Origin: Paracoccaceae bacterium
GTDB lineage: Bacteria; Pseudomonadota; Alphaproteobacteria; Rhodobacterales; Rhodobacteraceae
Reading direction: 5' to 3'
Length of the DNA stretch: 10,721 bases
NCBI GenBank assembly: GCA_027030435.1
Contig: JALVEX010000219.1
Coordinates: 1 to 10,721, forward strand
Positions within the stretch are counted from its first letter, which is position 1. Every line of letters starts with the position of its first letter. Below, in pieces: positions 6,943-10,721 of the stretch. The position numbers and the translations under genes were made by a program. The notes under the pieces were generated by a model. That model was not told where the DNA came from, searched no databases, and saw only the letters and a program-made list of their open reading frames with translations.

Positions 6943-7917
6943 ATGAAGATTTTCAGAAAAGCCCTTGCGGCCGGCGCGCTCGTTGCCGGATTCGCCTTTG
7001 CCGGCATGGCGGCGGCAGAGGATTGCCCGCACGGCGATCTCGACGAACGCTACTGCGATCGCGACGGCGATCTCGTTGCCGACATCCCCGAGGATCCGAG
7101 TCAGTGGATCGATCCCGATACGCTGATCTTCGCCTATACGCCGGTGGAGGATCCGGCCGTCTACAAGGAGGCGTGGTCGGATTTCATCAAGTATCTCGAA
7201 GAAAAGACCGGCAAGAAGGTGCAGTTCTTCCCGGTGCAGTCGAACGCCGCCCAGATCGAGGCGATGCGCTCCGGCCGGCTGCATATCTCGGGCTTCAACA
7301 CGGGCTCGAACCCGCTGGCGGTGAACTGCGCGGGCTTCCGCCCCTTCACCATCATGGCCTCGAAGGATGGCCATTTCGGCTACGAGATGGAGATCATCAC
7401 CTACCCCGGATCGGGGATCGAGAAGGTGGAGGATATCCGCGGCAAGCAGCTCGCCTTCACCTCGCCCACCTCCAATTCCGGCTTCAAGGCGCCCTCGGCG
7501 ATCCTGAAGGCGGATTTCGGCATGGAAGCGGGCAAGGATTTCGAGGCGGTGTTCTCGGGCAAGCATGACAACTCCATCCTCGGCGTGGCCAACAAGGATT
7601 ACCTGGCCGCCTCGATCGCCAATTCGGTGAAGGACAGGATGATCAAGCGCGATGTGATCAAGCCCGAACAGGTGGTGACGATCTACAAGTCCCAGACCTT
7701 CCCCACCACCGGCTTCGGCGTGGTCTACAACCTCAAGCCCGAGCTTCAGGATCAGATCCGGGATGCCTTCTTCAGCTTCGATTGGGAAGGCACCTCGCTG
7801 CAGGAGGAATTCTCCAAATCCGGCGAGGAGCAGTTCATCCCCATGAACTACAAGGATTTCTGGGAAGTGATCCGCAAAATCGATGCCGCCAATGGCGTGA
7901 GCTACGAGTGCAAGTGA
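6943..7917 (+). CDS. phnD: PhnD-type phosphonate/phosphite ABC transporter substrate-binding protein
   Basis: The 324-residue protein has a clear Sec signal peptide (positive MKIFRK start, hydrophobic core, Ala23-Ala24-Ala25 cleavage before Glu26), so it is periplasmic. The mature part is a PhnD-family type 2 periplasmic binding fold. FAYTPVEDP opens the first lobe, FFPVQSNAAQIEAMRSGRLH follows, and the anion-binding Ser/Thr loop is TSPTSNSG at residues 173-180. The conserved GKHDNS at 206-211 corresponds to the histidine-containing loop of PhnD proteins. The mature N-terminus carries a compact acidic motif (Asp39, Asp41, Gly42, Asp43, Asp47) flanked by Cys28 and Cys38. This is not part of the E. 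coli PhnD core as I know it and resembles calcium-binding loops. Two more cysteines lie near the middle and at the C-terminus (YECK). The start at 6943 is set by GGGAGG at a 5-nt spacing and by the signal peptide, although the frame is open upstream. The substrate may be a phosphonate, phosphite or related compound; sequence alone does not decide. Confidence 0.88.
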   Translation: MKIFRKALAAGALVAGFAFAGMAAAEDCPHGDLDERYCDRDGDLVADIPEDPSQWIDPDTLIFAYTPVEDPAVYKEAWSDFIKYLEEKTGKKVQFFPVQSNAAQIEAMRSGRLHISGFNTGSNPLAVNCAGFRPFTIMASKDGHFGYEMEIITYPGSGIEKVEDIRGKQLAFTSPTSNSGFKAPSAILKADFGMEAGKDFEAVFSGKHDNSILGVANKDYLAASIANSVKDRMIKRDVIKPEQVVTIYKSQTFPTTGFGVVYNLKPELQDQIRDAFFSFDWEGTSLQEEFSKSGEEQFIPMNYKDFWEVIRKIDAANGVSYECK

Positions 7918-7941
7918 CGCGCGCGTGAAAGCCGAAAGAGC

Positions 7942-7969
7942 GGCGGCGCCGGCGCTGTCCGGTGCCGCC
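7942..7969 (+). other. Strong intercistronic stem-loop after phnD
   Basis: GGCGGCGCCGG (7942-7952) pairs with CCGGTGCCGCC (7959-7969) over 11 bp with one G-U wobble and a 6-nt loop. It lies 24 nt after the phnD stop and about 50 nt before the phnC start. No T-run follows, so it is unlikely to be a full terminator. Hairpins in this position downstream of binding-protein genes are known to protect the upstream mRNA or cause partial termination, giving more binding protein than membrane components. That role is inferred here. Confidence 0.6.
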
Positions 7970-8018
7970 CTTCATCCGGGAAAAACGGCGCGTGAAACAG
8001 GCGCATGAAGGGGCTGGC

Positions 8019-8834
8019 ATGCTGAGGCTCGAGAAACTCACCAAGACATATCCGACCGGGGATCAGGCGCTGAAAGCCGTAGATCTCGAAGTGCCGGCGG
8101 GCCAGGTTGTGGCGCTGATCGGCCCTTCGGGGGCCGGGAAATCCACCCTGATCCGCTGTATCAACCGGCTGGTCGAGCCCACGAGCGGCAAGACCTGGCT
8201 CGACGATCAGGAGATCACCGGGCTTGGCAGCAGGGCGCTTCGCCGCGCCCGGCGCAGGATGGGGATGATCTTTCAGGAATATGCGCTTGTCGAGCGGCTG
8301 ACGGTGATGGAAAACGTGCTCTCGGGGCGGCTCGGCTATGTCGGTTTCTGGCGCAGCTTCCTGCGCCGTTTCCCCCAGAGCGACATCGACGAAGCCTTCC
8401 GCCTGCTCGATCGCGTCGGCCTGCTCGCGATGGCCGACAAGCGCGCCGACGAGCTTTCCGGCGGCCAGCGCCAGCGGGTCGGCATCTGCCGGGCGCTCAT
8501 CCAGGATCCGGCGCTGCTCCTGGTGGACGAACCCACCGCCAGCCTCGATCCCAAGACCGCGCGCCAGATCATGCGCCTCATCTGCGAGCTCTGCGCCGAG
8601 CGCGGGCTTGCGGCGATCATCAACATCCATGACGTGGCGCTCGCAAAGCTGTTCGTGCAGCGGGTGGTGGGGCTGCGCTTCGGCGCCATCGAGTTCGACG
8701 GCCCGCCCGAGGCGCTCACCCCCGAAGTGCTGACAAGGATCTACGGCGAGGAGGACTGGGAACAGACGATCGAGGATGCGCCCGACGAAGGCGAAGAAGA
8801 AGATGCGGAAGAACCGCGGGAGGCGGCCCGATGA
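8019..8834 (+). CDS. phnC: PhnC-type ABC transporter ATP-binding protein
   Basis: The 271-residue protein is a complete ABC ATPase: Walker A GPSGAGKST (35-43), Q-loop Gln86, signature LSGGQRQRV (146-154), Walker B LLLVDEP (166-172), D-loop SLD (175-177) and switch His204. Its sequence style (TGDQALKAVDLEVPAG near the start, MIFQEYALVERLTVMENVLSGRLGY in the middle) is that of the PhnC family, which powers phosphonate uptake from the cytoplasmic side. The C-terminus is an acidic tail rich in Glu and Asp (about 244-271). The start at 8019 is preferred over upstream GTG/ATG options because the family N-terminus begins there and AAGGGG lies 5 nt upstream; upstream codons fall in or next to the phnD stem-loop. 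Its stop overlaps the first permease gene by ATGA. Confidence in ABC ATPase is near certain; assignment to phosphonate uptake rests on family resemblance and neighbours. Confidence 0.92.
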   Translation: MLRLEKLTKTYPTGDQALKAVDLEVPAGQVVALIGPSGAGKSTLIRCINRLVEPTSGKTWLDDQEITGLGSRALRRARRRMGMIFQEYALVERLTVMENVLSGRLGYVGFWRSFLRRFPQSDIDEAFRLLDRVGLLAMADKRADELSGGQRQRVGICRALIQDPALLLVDEPTASLDPKTARQIMRLICELCAERGLAAIINIHDVALAKLFVQRVVGLRFGAIEFDGPPEALTPEVLTRIYGEEDWEQTIEDAPDEGEEEDAEEPREAAR

Positions 8835-9658
8835 GCACCACCACGGCCGCCGGCGATCTCGATCTCCTGCTGGGCAGGAAGTGGAAGAAGCCCCCCTTCA
8901 TCAAGCGCCCCTGGCTGCGCTGGGGGCTGATCATCGGCGCGGGCATCTATCTGGCGCTGGCCATTGCCTCGGTGCCGGTCAACTGGGCGCGGGTCTATGA
9001 GGGGCTTGACCGCGGCGCGGCCTTCATCGCCGCCTTCACCTCGCCCGATTTCGCCAGCCGCTGGGGCGATATCCGGCACGGCATGATGGAAAGCCTGATC
9101 ATGACCGTTGCGGCTTCGGTGGTTGGCATCCTGATCTCGATCCCGATCGGGCTCGGGGCGGCGCGCAACATCGCCCCCCTGCCCGTCTACATGCTGTGCC
9201 GGGGCATCGTGGCGATGAGCCGGGCGCTGCAGGAGATCATCGTCGCCATCCTCCTGGTGGCGATCTTCGGCTTCGGCCCGCTGGCGGGCTTCCTCACGCT
9301 TTCCTTCGCCTCGATCGGCTTCATGTCGAAGCTCCTGGCCGAGGATATCGAGAGCATGGACAAGGTGCAGGCCGAAGCGATCAAGGCCACCGGCGCCAGC
9401 TGGCTGCAATGGATCAACTACGGCGTGCAGCCGCAGGTGATGCCCCGCCTCGTGGGGCTTTCCATGTATCGCCTCGACATCAACTTCCGCGAAAGCGCGA
9501 TCCTCGGCCTCGTGGGCGCGGGCGGCATCGGCGCCACGTTGAACACCGCCTTCGACCGCTACGAATTCGATACCGCCGCGGCGATCCTCATCCTCATCAT
9601 CGGGACCGTGATGGCGCTGGAATATCTTTCCGGCATCATCCGGGCAAAGGTGCAGTAA
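8831..9658 (+). CDS. phnE: PhnE-type ABC permease, first subunit
   Basis: This is a 275-residue integral membrane protein. After a hydrophilic N-terminal 30 residues come a first membrane helix (about 31-50) and a binding-protein-dependent permease domain with helices at about 88-112, 134-165 and toward the C-terminus (251-270). The EAA loop that contacts the ATPase is at about 182-205 (EAIKATGASWLQWINYG). It is followed by the RESAILGLVGAGGIG stretch (220-234) characteristic of PhnE proteins. It should pair with the second permease to form the channel for the PhnD ligand. The start overlaps the phnC stop by 4 nt, and its own TAA overlaps the next ATG by one base, so expression is probably translationally coupled. 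The protein has the typical PhnE length. Confidence 0.9.
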   Translation: MSTTTAAGDLDLLLGRKWKKPPFIKRPWLRWGLIIGAGIYLALAIASVPVNWARVYEGLDRGAAFIAAFTSPDFASRWGDIRHGMMESLIMTVAASVVGILISIPIGLGAARNIAPLPVYMLCRGIVAMSRALQEIIVAILLVAIFGFGPLAGFLTLSFASIGFMSKLLAEDIESMDKVQAEAIKATGASWLQWINYGVQPQVMPRLVGLSMYRLDINFRESAILGLVGAGGIGATLNTAFDRYEFDTAAAILILIIGTVMALEYLSGIIRAKVQ

Positions 9659-10563
9659 TGGCGATTATCAGCCTTCCCGACGGGCGGCGCACATGGCGCC
9701 GTTTCACCCCGAGCCAGCAGGTGATCCGCTGGTTCGGCTACCTGATCGGCGTGGCCGCCTTCGTCTGGTGCTGGAACCGCATCTCCGAGGCGACAACGTG
9801 GTTCTTCGTGTGGGATGCGCCCAGGATCGCGGGCGATATCCTCACCCGCGCCATGCCGCCCCGGTGGTCCTACATGGAGAAGCTCTGGGGGCCGATCTGG
9901 GACACGATCAACATCGCCACGCTCGGCACCATCGCCGCGCTGGTGATGGCGGTGCCGGTGGCCTTCATGGCGGCGCGCAACACCACGCCGCAGATGAACG
10001 TCTCGCAGAAGGTGTTTCGCCTCATTCCCCCCTTCCTGCGCCCCTATCTGATGACATCGACAGGCGAGCACAGCTATTCGATCGGCCTCCTGCGCCCGCT
10101 GGCGCTTCTCGTGATCGTTTCCACCCGCTCGATCAATTCGCTGATCTGGGCCCTCCTGCTGATCGCCATCATCGGCCCCGGGGTGTTTGCCGGGATCGTC
10201 GCCATCGCCATCCGCTCGATCGGCTTCTGCGCCAAGCTTCTCTACGAGGCGATCGAGGAGATAGATCACGGGCAGGTCGAGGCGATCACCGCCACCGGCG
10301 CGAGCCGCTGGCAGGTGATGGCCTATGGCATCGTGCCCCAGATCATGCCCGCCTTCGCCGGCATCTCCGTGTTCCGTTGGGATATCAACATCCGCGAAAG
10401 CACGGTGCTCGGCCTCGTGGGCGCGGGCGGAATCGGGCTGCAGCTTTCCGCCTCGCTCAACGTGCTCGCCTGGCCGCAGGTGGCGCTGATCCTGCTGGTG
10501 ATCCTCGCCGCGGTGGTGATCGGCGAATGGGTCTCGGCCAAGGTGCGCGGCGCAATCATCTGA
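9658..10563 (+). CDS. phnE: PhnE-type ABC permease, second subunit
   Basis: The 301-residue product is paralogous to the preceding permease. Both share the STRSIN/MSRALQ region, the EAA loop (here about 208-231, EAITATGASRWQVMAYG) and RESTVLGLVGAGGIG (247-260). Membrane helices are predicted at about 22-40, 84-106, 144-186 and 273-292. Relative to the first permease it carries an insertion of roughly 27 residues (about 115-142, including RLIPPFLRPYLMTSTGEH) between two membrane segments. The true start is the ATG at 9658, in the TAATG junction with the upstream gene; the frame is open for 154 codons further upstream, but that is shadow sequence. Two distinct PhnE subunits in one operon are common in alphaproteobacteria, and the pair would form a heterodimeric pore. 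Confidence 0.9.
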   Translation: MAIISLPDGRRTWRRFTPSQQVIRWFGYLIGVAAFVWCWNRISEATTWFFVWDAPRIAGDILTRAMPPRWSYMEKLWGPIWDTINIATLGTIAALVMAVPVAFMAARNTTPQMNVSQKVFRLIPPFLRPYLMTSTGEHSYSIGLLRPLALLVIVSTRSINSLIWALLLIAIIGPGVFAGIVAIAIRSIGFCAKLLYEAIEEIDHGQVEAITATGASRWQVMAYGIVPQIMPAFAGISVFRWDINIRESTVLGLVGAGGIGLQLSASLNVLAWPQVALILLVILAAVVIGEWVSAKVRGAII

Positions 10564-10590
10564 AGGCGGGCATCTGGAAGCGGGCATCCG
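10562..10590 (+). repeat. Imperfect tandem repeat just after the second permease stop
   Basis: GAAGGCGGGCATCTG (10562-10576) is followed at once by GAAGCGGGCATCCG (10577-10590), two near-identical 15/14-nt units differing by one deletion and one substitution. The first unit overlaps the stop codon. It probably arose by slippage; no function is evident. Confidence 0.55.
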
Positions 10591-10610
10591 AGGGCTGGCT
10601 AGGCCATGAG

Positions 10611-10641
10611 GCGTGCAGAGAGCCGCGCGGGCGCGGCACGC
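10611..10641. terminator. GC-rich hairpin in the convergent intergenic region, possible terminator
   Basis: GCCGCGC (10622-10628) and GCGCGGC (10631-10637) are perfect complements. GCGTGC (10611-10616) and GCACGC (10636-10641) offer an alternative outer pairing. The element sits in the 95-nt gap between the convergent phnE and right-edge genes, where a bidirectional terminator would be expected. There is no T-run on either strand, so Rho-independent activity is doubtful. Confidence 0.35.
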
Positions 10642-10658
10642 AGACGGAGCGCGCCGCC

Positions 10659-10721
10659 TCAGCTGCGCCAGCCCAGCAGGCGGCGCTCGGCAACCCCGAT
10701 CAGGAAGCTCAGCGCCACGCC
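10659..10721 (-). CDS. C-terminal end of a probable ABC transporter permease, rest outside the window
   Basis: The minus strand has an open frame from the right edge to a TGA at 10661-10659, giving 20 residues ending FLIGVAERRLLGWRS. The hydrophobic stretch followed by ERRLL-x-WR is a recurrent C-terminus of binding-protein-dependent permeases of the SsuC/TauC/ThiX type, in which a last membrane helix ends in a basic cytoplasmic tail. It converges on the phn operon. With only 20 residues visible the family call is tentative; the gene end itself is fairly likely. Confidence 0.5.
   Translation of the reverse strand, partial: GVALSFLIGVAERRLLGWRS

Noticed and set aside
9196..9657. Upstream extension of the second permease
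   Set aside because: It overlaps the first permease in another frame and its translation lacks hydrophobic or family features; the TAATG junction at 9656-9660 gives the natural start.
9559..10587. Antisense open frame of about 340 codons opposite the second permease
   Set aside because: The composition is rich in His, Arg, Asp and Gly without membrane helices or motifs, and the plus strand there encodes a clear PhnE protein.
1..10721. CRISPR array, mobile element, tRNA or prophage signatures
   Set aside because: No regularly spaced repeats, transposase-like proteins, terminal inverted repeats flanking a gene, or tRNA-like folds were seen.

Overview
The window is very GC-rich and gene-dense, and its gene content is all chromosomal-type. 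It most resembles an alphaproteobacterium of the Rhodobacterales (Rhodobacteraceae). The main reason is the left edge. There, a small membrane-anchored YfgM-like protein with the N-terminal style typical of that group lies directly upstream of a BamB-type lipoprotein, an arrangement known from Rhodobacteraceae genomes. This taxonomic call comes from recognition and was not tested by a search. No rRNA, tRNA, CRISPR array, insertion sequence, integrase or phage gene is visible.

Layout. (1) 1-1452, minus strand: a GTG-started YfgM-like TPR/translocon-ancillary protein, then bamB, which runs off the left edge. Both belong to envelope biogenesis. (2) 1453-1773: a divergent control region. It holds an imperfect tandem repeat, a candidate minus-strand promoter, and a plus-strand promoter whose -10 overlaps a perfect 8+8 bp palindrome that looks like a TetR-family operator. 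(3) 1774-6776, plus strand: a two-gene RND efflux operon, a periplasmic adaptor and a 1256-residue permease overlapping by ATGA. No outer-membrane TolC-type gene or regulator gene is present in the window. (4) 6943-10563, plus strand: a phosphonate/phosphite-type ABC importer in the order binding protein, ATPase, permease, permease (phnD-phnC-phnE1-phnE2). A strong stem-loop follows phnD, and the last three genes are tightly packed (two overlaps). (5) 10659-10721, minus strand: the last 20 codons of a converging gene whose C-terminus looks like an ABC permease of the SsuC/TauC type.

How the genes work together. The RND pair should form an inner-membrane/periplasmic efflux pump that borrows a TolC-like channel encoded elsewhere, probably controlled by a repressor binding the palindrome. 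The phn genes should form a complete importer for a reduced or organic phosphorus compound: periplasmic binding protein, heterodimeric permease and ATPase. No phosphonate-degrading enzyme is present, so the substrate is not fixed by context.

I found no clearly unprecedented system. The points most worth a second look are in the permease (non-canonical proton-relay residues, an apparent extra pair of membrane segments, and a long cytoplasmic tail ending in collagen-like Gly-X-Y triplets), the acidic metal-binding-like motif at the mature N-terminus of PhnD, the efflux-operon palindrome, and the hairpin between phnD and phnC.
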